Below are positions 20,931-33,640 of a DNA stretch of 64,000 nt, piece by piece. The DNA lies in assembly GCF_000208745.1 (NCBI RefSeq), contig NC_030853.1, forward strand, positions 8,719,923-8,783,922, in the 5' to 3' direction. Under the pieces are notes generated by a model. That model was not told the origin of the DNA. It saw only the letters and a list, made by a program, of their open reading frames with translations, and made no database searches. How positions within the stretch are numbered: position 1 is the first letter of the stretch; each line of letters opens with the position of its first letter. Both the position numbers and the translations under genes were made by a program. The stretch comes from Theobroma cacao (lineage: Eukaryota; Streptophyta; Magnoliopsida; Malvales; Malvaceae).

Positions 20931-23900
20931 TCACAACTCCTGCAAACTAATCATTCCTGTATTCCTTCTTATTTCACAAAATCTATCTTCATTTAGAGGT
21001 TTGGTAAAAATATCTATTAATTGATGCAAAGTATTCACAAATTCAATCTTAATATCACTTTTACCACATGGTCTCTAGCAAAATGGTGCCTAATCTCAAT
21101 GTGTTTAGTCCTAGAATGCTGCAAAGGATTTTTAGATATATTGATTGCACTTGTGTTATCACAGAAGATTGGTACATTATGGACTATAATTCCAAAATCT
21201 CTTAGTTGTTGTTTGATCTATAAAATCTGAGCACAACAACTACCTAAAGAAATATACTCTGCTTTAGCTGTAGAAAGTGCTACAGAGTTTTGTTTCTTAC
21301 TTGACCAGGATACTAGCATACTTCCTAGAAATTGGCATGTTCCACTAGTACTTTTTCTATCAGTTTTCCTTCCTGCAAAGTTTGCATCCGAATAACCTAC
21401 AAGATTAAACGATGATTTTCTAGAATACCATAATCCTAAAGTTTGAGTTTCTAAGATGTATCTAAAAATTCTTTTAACAGTTGTTAAGTGTGCTTCTTTA
21501 GGCTGTGACTGAAATCTAGCACACAAACACACACTAAACTGAATACCTAGTCTGCTTGCTGTTAAGTAGAGTAGTGAACCAATCATACCTCTATAGAGCT
21601 TTTGATCAATACTTTTTCCTTTCTCATCAGCATCAAGTTTGGTGGATGGACTCATTAGTGTGGAGATTGGTTTCAGCTTCAGCATATTGAACTTTTTGAG
21701 TATATCTTGAGTGTATCTTTCTTGGTAGATGAAGATTCCTTCCTCACCTTGCTTAATTTGAAGATCAAGAAAGTACTTCAAAGCACCCATCATGCTCATA
21801 TCAAATTCACCCTGCATTTCTTTAGCAAAGTTCTTACATAAAGTCTCATTAGTTGCACCAAATACAATGTCATCCACATATATTTGAACAACAATTAAAT
21901 CATTTAAATATCTTTTAATGAACAATATAGTATCAATGCTGCCTCTAACATATCCTTTTTTCAACTAAAAATTTTGAAAGCATCTCATACCAACCTCTAA
22001 AGCTTGTTTCAATCCATACAAGGCTTTATGAAGTTTGAAAACATGATCAAGTTTTTCAAAATCTTCAAAACCTGGTGGTTGTTCAACATATACTTCCTCT
22101 TGAATGAATCCATTTAAAAATGCACTTTTTACATCCATTTAGTACAATTTGAAATTCATGAAGCATGCAAAAGCTAACAACAACCTTATGGCTTCAATTC
22201 TAGCAACCGGTGCAAAGGTTTCATCATAGTTTATTCCTTCCTCTTGGTTGTATCCTTGGGCTACTAACCTAGCTTTATTTCTAACTACATTTCCTTGCTC
22301 ATCTACCTTATTTCTAAACACTCATTTTGTCCCAACAATAGGGTGATTTGAAGGTCTAGGTACTAGTGACCATACACGATTTCTTTTAAATTAGTCAAGT
22401 TCCTCTTGCATGACCATTATCCAACTTTCCTCATTTTTAGCTTCTTCAAAGTTTTAAGGTTCAATTTGTGATGTAAAGGCTAAAAACCCACAAGTCTCTC
22501 TTATTGCTCTCTACTTCTAACTCATTGAGAAATATCACCAATGATTTGATCTTGTGGATGGTCTCTTATAAATCTCCAACTCCTTGGAAGGTCATTATGC
22601 TCATTTCCTGTTCTTTGTAAATTTTCTAGAGGTGGAGTTTCATTTTCTCTTCTAGGTAAACTCTATTCATTATTCTTATTGTTCTCTAAGCTCATTTCTT
22701 CCATTTGTTTTTCTAGGATTTCTACATCATCATCATCAACATGAATTTCCTTTTGTAAAGCATTTGACTCATCAAAAACTATATGGATTGATTCTTCAAC
22801 AGTTAAAGTCCTTTTGTTAAAAATCCTATAAGCCTTTGAGTTTAATGCATATCCTAAAAATATTGCTTCATCACTCTTTGCATCAAACTTTCCTAAAGGC
22901 TGTTTTCCATTGTTCAATACAAAACATTTACAGCCAAAACTCCTAAGGTGAGAAATATTTGGTTTCCTACCCTTGTAAAGTTCATACGGTGTCTTAGATA
23001 TCATGGGTCTTATTGAGACTCTATTAAGTATATAAGCTATTGTGTTCACTATCTCAGCCTAAAAATATTTTGGTAGGTTATTCTCACATAGCATAGTCCT
23101 AGCCATTTCTTTTAAGGTTCGGTTTTTCCTCTCTACAGCTCCATTTTGCTGGGGTGTTCTAGGTGCAAAGAAATTGTGATCCAACCCCTTTTCATTGTAA
23201 AATTTCTTAAATTCATCACTTTCAAATTCTCTTTCATGATCACTCCTTATGCTAACTATGGCTAGTCCTTTTTCATTCTCTACTTTCCTACAATGACTTA
23301 TAAAAGCTGATAGAGCATCATTCTTATGAGCAAGAAAATAAACCCAAGTATATCTAGAATATTCATCAACTATTACAAAGTCATAAGATTTTCCTCCTAA
23401 AGTAGTTGTGCTTATTGGACCAAATAGATCAATGTGTAATAATTCAAGAGGTCTAGATGTTGACACAATCTTCTTAGTCTTGAAGGAGGTTCTAACTTGT
23501 TTTCCTAGTTTGCAAGTATCACATATTTTGTCACTTTCAAATTTTATGTCTGACAGTCCAACAACTAGATTTTTCTTGATTAGTTTTGACATAGTATACA
23601 TGCTTACATGTCCTAATCTCCTATGCCATAACTAGCTATCATTTTCAGCATTTGCAACAAGACATATTTCACTATTTATTTCAAGATCCTTAAAAAAACA
23701 ACATACATATTCTTCAATCTTTTTCCTATAAATGAGACTTTGTTTGTACCTATGTCTATTACATCACACTTATTTGAATCAAAACATACTTTATATCATT
23801 TGTCACATAATTGACTAATACTCAATAAATTATGCTTCAAACCCTTAACCAACAACACATGACTAATTTGAGTTTTAGAGTTCTTACCAACTGTACCTAT

Positions 23901-24130
23901 CCCATGATTCTACCTTTTGAATCATCACCAAAGGATACGGTACCTCCCTTCCTCTTGTCTAGTTGAGCAAACATCATTTCATCTCCTATCATGTACCGTG
24001 AACAGCCACTGTCCATATACCAAGGCTGTTTTTTCTTGAGTTGAGCTCTTAAACATGTCTCCTTTAAGTGTAGCTCAACCTACAAAACAAATTTTTAATT
24101 TTTCTTAATAGGTACCTATACTTTGATGGG
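20931..24130 (-). pseudogene. pol of copia D (protease, integrase, RT, RNase H), broken
   Basis: In order on the minus strand: protease active site WYMDSGCSRYM near 24010; the pre-integrase His/Cys region, with KICDTCKLGKQVRTSF at about 23520; integrase DDE core with LLHIDLFGP, SIRSDHEREFE and TPQQNGAVERKNRT (23060-23450); RT start KARLVAQGYNQEEGINYDET (22250) and the YVDDIVFG catalytic motif (about 21870); RNase H SDANFAGRKTDRKSTSGTC and KAEYISLGSC; and the C-terminal IDIFTKPLNEDRF with stop at 20931-20933. A stop after NNLPKYF, one before MDVKSAFLN and others show it is not functional. Normal lineage domain order PR-IN-RT-RH confirms Ty1/copia. Confidence 0.9.
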
Positions 24131-25730
24131 TCCTTAGAGGTTAGTTTCAACATAGGATCTTTTTGAAAGCCAAATTCTTCTTATTTTCTGCATGCTTCTT
24201 TTTCTATAGCAGTCATAAGATAAATGAACAATTCTATCACAAATACAACATCTATATGATGCATTAACAGAATTTTTCTTGAAGTATGTGTCTCTTTTTG
24301 AAGTTTCATTTTTTAAACTTTTGAGTGTAGCATTTCTTCACTTACCTTTTGTAATGCTTCAGTTTTGTTTTCTAATTCTGATTTTAGAGTTTCAAAATCT
24401 GTTTTTGAATGTTCCAATTCAATTTGCAGAAAATTTCTTTGTTCAAAAACAAAGTTGAAATCATGTTTTATCTTTTGCAAATCAGTCTTAAGAGATGCAA
24501 TTTTTCTTTTCAGGTTTTTAAATTTTGAAACAAGTTTTTCAAACTCATTATAAAGAGATTCATATTCTTCTTACAATTCATCAATAGAAATATCACAAGG
24601 GGTTGAAGATACCTCAGATTCGTCATCATCCTTTGCCATCAAACACAGGTTTGCTCTTTCTTCAGCTTTTTCATTTTCAGTTTCAGAGCCTGATGTGTCA
24701 CTGTCCGACCATGCAGCAGCCACCATTGCTTTCTTGGATTTCTTAATTTTCTTTGGAGTCTCATCTTTCAGCAATGGACATTCAGACTTGAAGTGGCTGG
24801 GTTTCTTGCACTCATAGCATATCAGCTTCTCCTTTTTGTTAGAGTCATTTTTGTTTCTGAATTTCCATGAAACACCTTGATCTTTTCTAAATTCTTTTCT
24901 AGCTAGTCTCTGATTTCTTCTGCCCATAAGCTTTTTGAATTTTCTTGCAACCAGAGCTAACTCTTCATCATCATCACATGACAGCTCTTCTAGCTCTTCT
25001 TCAAAAATACTGGCTTTAATTGCAATGCTCTTTTTCTTTTCCTTTACTTCCCTTCTATCTTCTTCTTTTTCCTCTTTAAGCTTCAGCTCATGAGTAAGGA
25101 GAGAACCACAAATCTCATCTAAGGTAATAAAATTTAGGTCCTTTGCCTCTCAGATTACAGTCACTTTAGGCTTCCAATTTTTGGTAGGCTTCTAAGAAGT
25201 CTTTTAACTATTTCATGCTCAGGTATTAGTTTGCTTAGTTGACTCAATTTATTTTTAATATTTGTAAACTTATCTAACATGCCAATGATGTCTTCACCAG
25301 GCTCTATTTTGAACATTTCATAGTTATGTGTCAAGAGGGCTAGTTTGGACTCCTTGACTTGAAAAGTCCATTCATGGATTATACTAAGTTTATCCCACAC
25401 TTGTTTAGCTGTTGAACAGCTTGAGACTTTGTTGAATTTAGAGGGGGTCAAGGCACAATGCAATGTATCGATGGCTTTAAAATTTGTTTAGACTTTCTTA
25501 GTTTCAGCCTCGGTCCACTCAGACCTTGGCTTGGGCATCAACTCATTAGTTACTACATTCAAAGTTGAGGGAATAAAGGGTCCATCAGTTATGACGTCCC
25601 ATATTTCATAATCTATAGCTCTAATGAAAATTGACATCCTAGTGCTCCAATAAGAATAGTTAAAGCCATCAAACAGAGGTGGTCTGTTTGTTGATTGTCC
25701 CTCAGCAATTATGGATTTTTGGAAAGCCAT
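24131..25730 (-). pseudogene. gag of copia D, broken
   Basis: It starts MAFQKSIIAEGQSTNRPPLF at 25730, with the NRPPLFDGxNYxYW motif of copia gag (UBN2/DUF4219 type). A stop lies after TEAETKKV (25487). The capsid part, LTHNYEMFKIEPGEDI ... IVKRLLRSLPK, ends in a frameshift at about 25165. It is followed by a basic KEKKKSIAIKAS region, the zinc knuckle CYECKKPSHFKSEC (CX2CX4HX4C, about 24790-24835), an acidic SDSDTSGSETENEK stretch and a coiled-coil-like region (24300-24570). Confidence 0.85.
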
Positions 25731-25774
25731 TTGGATCCTCCTAAAAGGCATTAGACCTTAAGAACAGAGAACTT

Positions 25775-25786
25775 GCTCTGATACCA
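25775..25786 (-). other. Primer binding site of copia D
   Basis: TGGTATCAGAGC on the minus strand, an exact iMet-type primer site two bases inside the LTR end ...GGGACCAACA. Confidence 0.85.
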
Positions 25787-25788
25787 CT

Positions 25789-26974
25789 TGTTGGTCCCAA
25801 TAATATGTGCTAGAGGGGGTGAATAGCACAATTTGGCTCTTTCAAAGATTGTCTCTAAGTGTAGACAAAGTGAGACAAATGAAGGAGAGAAAATAAAACA
25901 AAAAAAAAGTAAACAAGACAGCAGAATTTAGAGTGGTTCGGTCCAAGACCTACATCCACTATCTTGATTATCCAACCAAAGATTTTTCAAACAATCCATT
26001 AGGAACCGATGAAATTCACAAGTTTTCACCAAGCTTTACAATGGCTTTTACCAAGCTAAGCCAAAACCTTTTACACTAGTTTTTCCCGAGCTCAACTATA
26101 ACCCAACACCTAACTTTTTGAGGCTAAGTTAGAACCTTAACACATTCAAGCAAACCTAGCTTGAAACAACCACTTAGAGTGACTCTTTCAATCTAAGAAT
26201 ACAAGAAGAGAAGTAAAATAAAGTACTTATGATCACAAGTTGATCTAAATGGTACAAGATTGAGTGCAGAGTACAAATACAAAGGATAGGCGTTTAAGTG
26301 AAGTGAGGTGAAGAGAATATTTTTTAATTTTTCAGCTCTTAATGACTCAAATCTCTTTCAAAACTTCCAAAAACTACTTTCTAATTGTTGGAAGACCCTT
26401 TTATACTTGGAGAAACATCTCTGATGAGAGTTTGACAAATTTCTAGCCGTTGGAGACAGTTGGGAGTCAGTTCCAACCATTACTCTATCTTTTAGTGCAG
26501 ATTTCAAACTTGCAAGTAGAATGCTCTTAGTCGACTAACCGATATCTTAGTCGACTTAGTCGTCTCTGTTTTTTGCTTCTTGTATCTAGCAGTTCTGGCT
26601 GTGTGCACTTGGTCGACTAACCCATTTCTTGCTCTACTAAGTTGGTTCTATCTTGAAGTCCAGATTTTGGCAGTAGCTTCTTAGTCGACTAACCCTTATC
26701 TTGGACAACTAAGTTGGTTCTGTTTCTCAATATTCTTCAGCCTGCCATTTCTCTAATTTAAATTTTAGTCAAGTAACATTCTTTATTATTTAACTAAAGA
26801 CTTTCCTCTTAGTTGATCAATCATTTTCTTCATTTTCATGATTCTTGATATATACATTTGAAAGGTTGATTTATTATTTTCATATGACTTTTTGTCCTAC
26901 ACACTTAGATAGAAATGTTAGAAACAAATGAAATGGGAATGTTTTATTATCATCAAAAACTAATGGAGCCAACA
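25789..26974 (-). repeat. 5' LTR of copia D
   Basis: 1,186 bp. On the minus strand it runs TGTTGGCTCCATTAG ... GGGACCAACA. TATA box TATAAAAGG at 26397-26405 (minus strand). The U3 part (26519-26720) holds tandem units with the palindrome TTAGTCGACTAA. It aligns with the split LTR of E (32538-32684 plus 44809-45821). It abuts E integrase sequence at 26975 with no visible matching site on the other side. Confidence 0.85.
26519..26720 (-). repeat. CpG-centred palindrome repeats in U3 of D LTR
   Basis: Three imperfect units of about 80 bp, each with two copies of a TTAGTCGACTAA-type palindrome (perfect 12-bp palindrome at 26527-26538; others near 26551, 26611 and 26690). The E LTR has the same array at 45383-45570. 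CpG-containing U3 palindromes are a reported Sirevirus trait. Confidence 0.7.
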
Positions 26975-28000
26975 GAGACTCTATAAAGTATATAAGCTGC
27001 TGTGTTCACTACCTCAGTCCAAAAATATTTTGGTAGGTTATTCTCACATAGCATAGTTCTAGCCATTTCTTTTAAGGTTTAGTTTTTCCTCTCTACAGCT
27101 CCATTTTGCTGGGGTGTTCTAGGTGTAGAGAAATTATGATCCAACCTCTTTTCATTGCAAAATTTATCAAATTCATCACTTTCAAATTCTCTTCCATGAT
27201 CACTCCTTATGCTAACTATGGCTAGTCCTTTTTCATTCTCTATTTTCTTACAATGACTTATAAAAGCTGATAAAGCATCATTCTTATGAGCAAGAAAATA
27301 AACCCAAGTATATCTAGAGTAGTCATCAATTATTACAAAGCCATAAATTTTCCTCCTAAGCCAATTATGCTTATTGGACCAAATAGATCAATATGTAACA
27401 ATTCAAGAGGTCTAGATGTTGTCACAATCTTCTTAGTCTTGAAGGATGTTCTAACTTGTTCTCCTAGTTGGCAAGCATCACATATTTTGTCACTTTCAAA
27501 TTTTATGTTCGGCAGTCCAACAACTAGATTTTTCTTGATTAGTTTTGACATAATATGTATGCTTACATGTCCTAATCTCCTATGCCATAACCAGCTATCA
27601 TTTTTAGCATTTGCAACAAGACATATTTCACTATTTATTTCAAGATCCTCAAGAAAAACAACATACATATTCTTCAATCTCTTTCCTATAAATGAGACTT
27701 TGTTTGTACTTCTGTCTATTACTTCACACTTATTTGAATCAAAACATACTTTAAATCCTTTGTCACATAATTGACTAATGTTCAATAAATTATGCTTTAA
27801 ACCCTTAACCAATAACACATGACTGATTTGAGTTTTGGAGTTCTTACCAACCTACCTATCCCATGAATTCTACCTTTTGAATCATCACCAAAGGATACGG
27901 TACCTCCCTTTCTTTTGTCCAGCTGAGCCAATAACATTTCATCTCCTATCATGTGTCGTGAGCAACTACTGTCCATGTACCAAGGCTGCTTCTTCTTGAG
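26975..28000 (-). pseudogene. E pol fragment (protease to integrase), broken
   Basis: The protease active site reads WYMDSSCSRHM (about 27965), so the conserved Gly of DSG is Ser and catalysis should be lost. It is followed by LLVKGLKHNLLNISQLCDKG, pre-integrase WLWHRRLGHVS with KICDACQLGEQVRTSF, then LLHIDLFGPIS and the DDE core, with frameshifts at about 27350 and after. It ends at 26975 inside the region matching D at 23010, where the D LTR begins. Confidence 0.85.
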
Positions 28001-29684
28001 TTGAGCTCTTAAACATGTCTCCTTTAAGTGCAGCTCAACCTATAAAACAAATTTTTCAGTTTTTCTTTATAGGTACCCATACTTTGATGGGTCCTTGAGT
28101 GTTAGTTGCAATATAGGATCCTTTTGGAACCCATATTTTTCTAACTTTCTACAGGTTACTTTTCTTAAAACGGTCATATGACAAATGTCCATGTTTTCCA
28201 CAACTATAGATGAGGCATTATGCGAATTTTTCCTAAAATATGAGTTCCTACTTGATGTTTCCCTTTTTTGAACATTTAAGAGCTGTGTTTTCATCAAGTG
28301 TTTTTTCCAAAGCTTCAGATTTATTGTCCAGCTCTAATTTTAAAACTTCAAAATCTGTTCTTGAGTGTTCTAACTCAATTTGCAAAAAATTTCTTTGCTC
28401 AAAAACAGAATTGAACTCTTGTCTCATCTTTTCAAAATCATTTTCAAGAGACGCAACCTTTTTCTTTAATGTTTTGTATTTTGAAAAAAGTTTTTCAAAT
28501 TCATCATAAAGGTTGTCATACTCATCTTGCAAATCATTAATGGAAATATCATAGGGGGATGAGGATACCTCGGTTTCATCATCTTGTGCCATCAGACAGA
28601 GGTTTGCTCTGTCCTCAGATTTTTCATCTTCAGCTTCAGAGCTTGATGTGTCACTGTCTGACCATGCAGCTGCCACCATTTCTTTCTTAGATTTCTTGTT
28701 TTTCTTTGGAGTCTCATCTTGCAACAAAAGCCATTCGGACTTGAAGTGGCCAGGTTTCTTGCACTCATAGCAGATCAGCTCCTCCTTTTTGTTGGAGTCA
28801 TTTTTGTTTTTGATTTTCCATGAAGCACCTTAATCTTTTCTAAACCCTCTTCTAGCTAGTCTCCAGTTTCTTCTGCCCATAAGCTTTCTGAATTTTCTTG
28901 CAACCAGAGCTAACTCTTCATCATCATCACATGATAGCTCTTCCAACTCTTCTTCAAGGATGTTGGCTTTGAGTGCAATGCTCTTTTTCTTTTCCTTTGC
29001 TTCCCTTCTATCTTTTTCTTCTTCCTCTTTAAGCTCCATCTCATGAGTAAGGAGAGAACCACAAATCTCATCTAAGGTAATAACATTTAGGTCCTTAGCC
29101 TCTCAGATTGCAATCACTTTAGGCTTCTAATTTTTTGGTAGGCTTTTAAGAAGTCTTTTAACTATTTCATGGTTGGGTATTGGTTTGCCTAGCTAGCTTA
29201 ATTTATTTGTGATGTTTGTGAATCTATCTAGCATGCTGGTGATGGCTTCACCAGGCTCCATTTTGAACATTTCATAGTTTTGTGTCAAGAGGGCTATTTT
29301 GGACTCCTTGACTTGAGAAGTCCCTTCATGGATTATTCTAAGTTTATCCCACACTTATTTAGCTGTTGTACAGCTTGAGACTTTGCTGAATTCAATGGGC
29401 GTCAAGGCACAATGCAATGTATTGATGGCCTTAAAATTTGTTTGGACTCTCTTAGTTTCAGCCTCAGTCCATTCAGACCCTGTCTTAGGAATCAACTCAT
29501 TGGTTACTACATTCAAAGTTGAGGGAATAAAGAGTCCATCAGTTATGACATCCCACATTTCATAATCTATAGCTCTAATGTAAATTGACATCCTAATGCT
29601 CCAATAAGGATAGTTAGAGCCATCAAACAGAGGTGGCCTGTTTGTTGATTTTCCCTCAACAACTGTGGATTTTTGGAGAGCCAT
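28001..29684 (-). pseudogene. E gag, broken
   Basis: Starts MALQKSTVVEGKSTNRPPLF at 29684. It is better preserved than D at the N terminus (KRVQTNFKAINTLHCALTP is open) but shifts frame around 29355 and 29150. The zinc knuckle has lost its last Cys: CYECKKPGHFKSEW (about 28730-28770). Acidic SDSDTSSSEAEDEK and a long coiled-coil segment (28250-28560) follow. C2 is inserted just upstream of the start codon. Confidence 0.85.
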
Positions 29685-30511
29685 TTAGATCCTCCCTGTC
29701 ACAACCCAATTTCCCAGGCCATGACCGGCGCATGAGCTCAATGAGCATAACTCACTAAGCCAAAGCAAGCCTATCCATTTACCTTTGCTTAACAAATTTA
29801 TCATATCATGCATACACACACACCTTTTCCCGGGTGTGAACATAGCCAAAATACAATGGCATTATCGATAATAATATACATGCACTATACTAGTCATGTT
29901 TTTAGCAATTTACATTGCATACACATATTCACATTGTTAGATTGTATTCACGATACAAAAGGACCCATGACTTCCAACGGAGACATTTACAATAAAATGG
30001 ATTACTATCGAATGCCAGACACATACACAAGAGATGCACTACGGGGACTCCTCGATCTAGGGTCTAACAGTCACCTGATTTGAAAACATGAATTTGAAAA
30101 TGGTGAGTATAAACCCAGTGAGTGAACAAGGAAGGGACCAAGCAACAATTAGGGAGAATTTAAAATCATGATGCACTTGTTTCAAAACAATGCAATTTAG
30201 TTTATTCCTATTTAAAACCTCTCCAAACCCGAGAGTTTCCCACTACAGCGAGCATGAATTTCGCTGCAGCAAAAACAGACCAACAAGAGAAACATTTTTC
30301 CTCACTCAACAAAAAGCCATCCTACTAAACTAATAAAATCAACATAAAATTCATGAAAATTCTCAAAGTACAATGTGTCAAATTTCACGTACATTACAAC
30401 CATAAATCATTGTCCATCAATTTGCTATAACACACACATTTACATATGTGTATATATATATACGTATATACCCATCATCATCATCTCACCAACCCATCAT
30501 CATCATCACCA

Positions 30512-30686
30512 GCTCATGAGCACTCCCTACTCGAACATGGCTGGGTCATCACCGGGTTATGCGCACTCCCTACTCGCACATAATTGGGTCATCACCAGGT
30601 TATGGGCACTCCCTACTCGAACATAATCGGGTCATCCTCTACTTATGCGCACTCCATACTCGCACATAGCCGAGTCAACATAATTA
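30512..30686 (-). repeat. Minisatellite in C2
   Basis: Four units of about 49 bp with the core GCACTCCCTACTCG on the plus strand and a gggtcatca link. The same array type is found in F (33521-33640), G4 (55245-55420), G3 (58525-58609) and G2. Confidence 0.8.
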
Positions 30687-30976
30687 CACAACATTATATT
30701 CAAGCATATATGTATATCAACATAATGCAACCACATAGAAATCCATAATAACCACATTTCATAACATAAACCTTTTCTCAAAAGCTTGTTCCCAAAGCAT
30801 TCATTTTCATGAAAAATTTCATAAAATCATTCAAACACTTTGTTCAAAACAGTCATATTCCCAAAATAATTTTGATAGGCAGTCCACTCACAAGTGTCGA
30901 AAATTCAGATTCCGGGTGCACTCGGACTAATAGTCCTCAGGCGCAATTCTTTTGCTTTTTTCGGACGTCTCACTAC

Positions 30977-31621
30977 CTTGACAAATAACAAAGTCGAGAA
31001 ATTTACTATATTGTCCCTAAATTGATATAAACTAATTTAAATTACTAATGCTTGATATGTAAATGCAAAAATACGTTCGATTATCGCTTAATCGCCGTAT
31101 CGATTAAATTCGACTAATCACCCGATTAATTACCAATTGTGTCCAAATCACCTCTAAATTAATTCATTTTTCCTCTAATACCTTAATTTATCACATACCA
31201 TTTAAATAAAGCCAAATTCAGCATTAGAACCTTCACAGTTCCTTATAGAAAAATTCGGTCATTTGGTGCACTAGCACCGAAATTTTTTTCTACATAACCG
31301 TTTCACCTTAATTCATCATTTTCCAAGCCATTTTCCTTGAAATAAAAACAATCCCCCATTGATATTCAGCCCTCATGGTTCGGCCAACAAGGAACCCTAG
31401 AGAAATTGAATATTTCTTTTGTGTTTTTGTTCATAACCATGCTTAACTATCCCTAAACACTAACATAGTCTAAAATCAAATTATTCCAACAACAATTCCT
31501 CTTCCATACCCATTTTTCAGAATTGAATTCATCATGATAACTCAATATTCAACCATGGAAATCAAGAACAAAAGCATGGGTAAGCTAGGTATCAAGGAGA
31601 ATTAAAGAAATTTTAACTTAC
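30977..31621 (-). other. Candidate LTR intron in C2 (645 bp)
   Basis: On the minus strand the donor is GCTAG|GTAAGTTA (a consensus match) and the acceptor is TTGTCAAG|GTAGTGAG. The B-family LTRs have the same edges in the same place (638 bp in both B1 LTRs, 624 bp in B3). No spliced copy was found for this family. Confidence 0.45.
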
Positions 31622-32523
31622 CTAGCTTGTTTCCTTGATTTCTTCACTTTTTCTTTGAATTTCCACCTTGGTTTTCTTGTTTTTCCCTTTGTTCTTCCTT
31701 TTTTCTTGTTGCTGGTTGTCTAGGTCGAATATGATGAGAGAATTGGGGATTTAATAGGCTCATTTCTATAGAAAATAATAAAATAATCAAGCATGCCACG
31801 TGTCACATGCTTATTGGCCTAATTTTTGACTTTTTGACTTTTTCTTCTTAATTTTCCACCACAATTATTCTGGTATTTATCCAATCCTACCACATTTAAA
31901 ATCCCTTGGTCTTGACAAGTGCTAGGGCCAAAAATTTACCAATTTACCCCCGGGGTGAAAAAATTACGATTTTACCCCTATCTCTGAAATGTACCAGAAT
32001 CACATTATTTCTACTTTTCAACCTCAAATAACACTAATATTGATCAATATTAACCAAATGGGGCAAAAAAATCATTTTTTAAAAATTCTCGTTTAGTCCT
32101 CTAGTGGTAAAATTTTCATTTTGCCCTTGTACTCCAAAAATACCGAGAATCACAATTTTTCGCTGCTAAACATCATTTTATACTCCAATAATCATAATTA
32201 TATTTCATATAATTATTCTTGATCAAATGTGATCAAATCTTGGCTAGAAATCTCCATTTAATCATCAAATGGTAAAATGATCGTTTTGTCCCTAATCGGT
32301 CAATTTTCTTGATGGACTCCAAATTGGACCTTGAACTCCGAATCACTATTCTAAGTCATTATGTGGGTTTCAAAATTTTCAATTTCCTCTTAGAATTTCT
32401 ATTTGAACTAGTTCAAGGCTCGATTTAACTTAGTTGTACCACTTGGTACAATACTGTCTTTTAATCGAACTTGATAGGGTCTCACACTTCCAAAGGGTGT
32501 TAGACCTTAAGAACAGGGAACTA

Positions 32524-32535
32524 GCTTTGATACCA
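32524..32535 (-). other. Primer binding site of E
   Basis: TGGTATCAAAGC on the minus strand, one change from the D site, two bases inside the LTR end at 32538. Confidence 0.75.
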
Positions 32536-33520
32536 CTTGTTGATCCCAAATAAATGTGATAGAGGGGCGTGAATAGCACTTTTTGGCTTTTAGCAAGATG
32601 AGTAACTAATTCGAAAAGCAATGAAAATAAAAACAGAGTAGACAATGCGCAGGAATTTAGAGTGGTTTGGTCCAAGACCTACATTGTCAAGACCCGAATT
32701 TTGGGCCGTGACTAGGACATGGACCCAATGGGCATAGCCCATCAGGCCCAAGCAAGCCTATTTGTGTAATTTTGCTCATCATTCCATCAACTATTCTTAA
32801 AGTCACCTTTCATACTTCCAATCTATAAGTACCTAATTAATATGCTGTAGCAATCAAAAACTGCATTTCACATTAACCCAAATAATGTTAACCATTACCA
32901 ACTCATTGTAGCATTACCTATCACAATATAAATACATTGTCTAAGACACATATCTTAATACTTTACATCACATGAACGTATTCACAAACAAAATGACTCT
33001 CGGCTTCCAACGGAATGGCCAAGGTGAAAGGACAGCTACCGAATGCCAACATACCTACCAAGATAGACAAAACTATGTGGACGCCTCGACCTAGGTTCCA
33101 ACTGGCTCTTGATCTGAAAACATGAAGTTGAAAACAGTGAGTACAAACTCAGGGAGTAAACATAAGAAGGGAACAAGCAACAATAAGGAAAGTTTAAAGA
33201 AATCATGATGCACTTATTTTCAAAACAATGCAATTTAGTTTAGTTCTTATTAAATCCCTCCATTAAACCCCTGGTTATTAAATCTTTTAATAATGAAGGA
33301 ACCATATTCAGCATGAAATTGGAAAGAGAGGAAATTTTTAGCAATCATCCAAGCAAGGCAGTATAAACCGAGTGTTTCTCGCTGCAATAAAATTAATTTA
33401 CAAGTAAATGGGAAATTTTCAAGATTCATTATGCCATACAATCACAAACACTATCATAAACTTTCTATAACATTTATATATACACATACACCATCATGCA
33501 TACCATCCCTCCATACTCAG

Positions 33521-33640
33521 CTCATGTGCACTCCCTACTCGCACATGGCCAGGTCATCATCAGCTCATGTGCACTTCTACACCGCACATAGCTAGGTCAT
33601 CATCAGCTCATGTGCACTCCCATAAGCACATAGCTGGGTC
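33521..33640 (-). repeat. Minisatellite in F
   Basis: Three units with GCTCATGTGCACT and gggtcatcatca links, homologous to those in G4 and C2. Confidence 0.75.

Larger units (their letters stand above)
17966..26974 (-). mobile_element. Sirevirus-like Ty1/copia element D (5' LTR, gag, pol, third ORF; 3' LTR missing)
   Basis: Minus-strand order: LTR (26974-25789), iMet primer site, gag with zinc knuckle and coiled-coil region, protease, integrase, RT, RNase H, a gap with LTR-like palindromes, a third ORF, and purine-rich tracts. A Sirevirus/Maximus placement is inferred from the long gag with coiled coil, the extra ORF after pol, multiple purine tracts and CpG-centred palindromes in the LTR. 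All ORFs carry stops or frameshifts. The 3' LTR has been lost or replaced by the inverted chimera at 17745. Confidence 0.8.
29697..32486 (-). mobile_element. Solo LTR C2 (family C, full length)
   Basis: 2,790 bp, TGTCACAACCC ... GGGTCTCACA, flanked by ctccc/cttcc (one mismatch) in the leader of E; removing it restores the D-type leader. It holds a 49-bp-unit minisatellite, a palindrome pair (30240-30275), a candidate intron and the GGCGCATGAGCTC/AAGCAAGCC terminal block related to G LTRs. Sense inferred as minus. Confidence 0.85.

Noticed and set aside
30512..30686. Direct repeats considered as a CRISPR-like array
   Set aside because: Units are adjacent and degenerate with no unique spacers, inside a plant LTR; it is a minisatellite.
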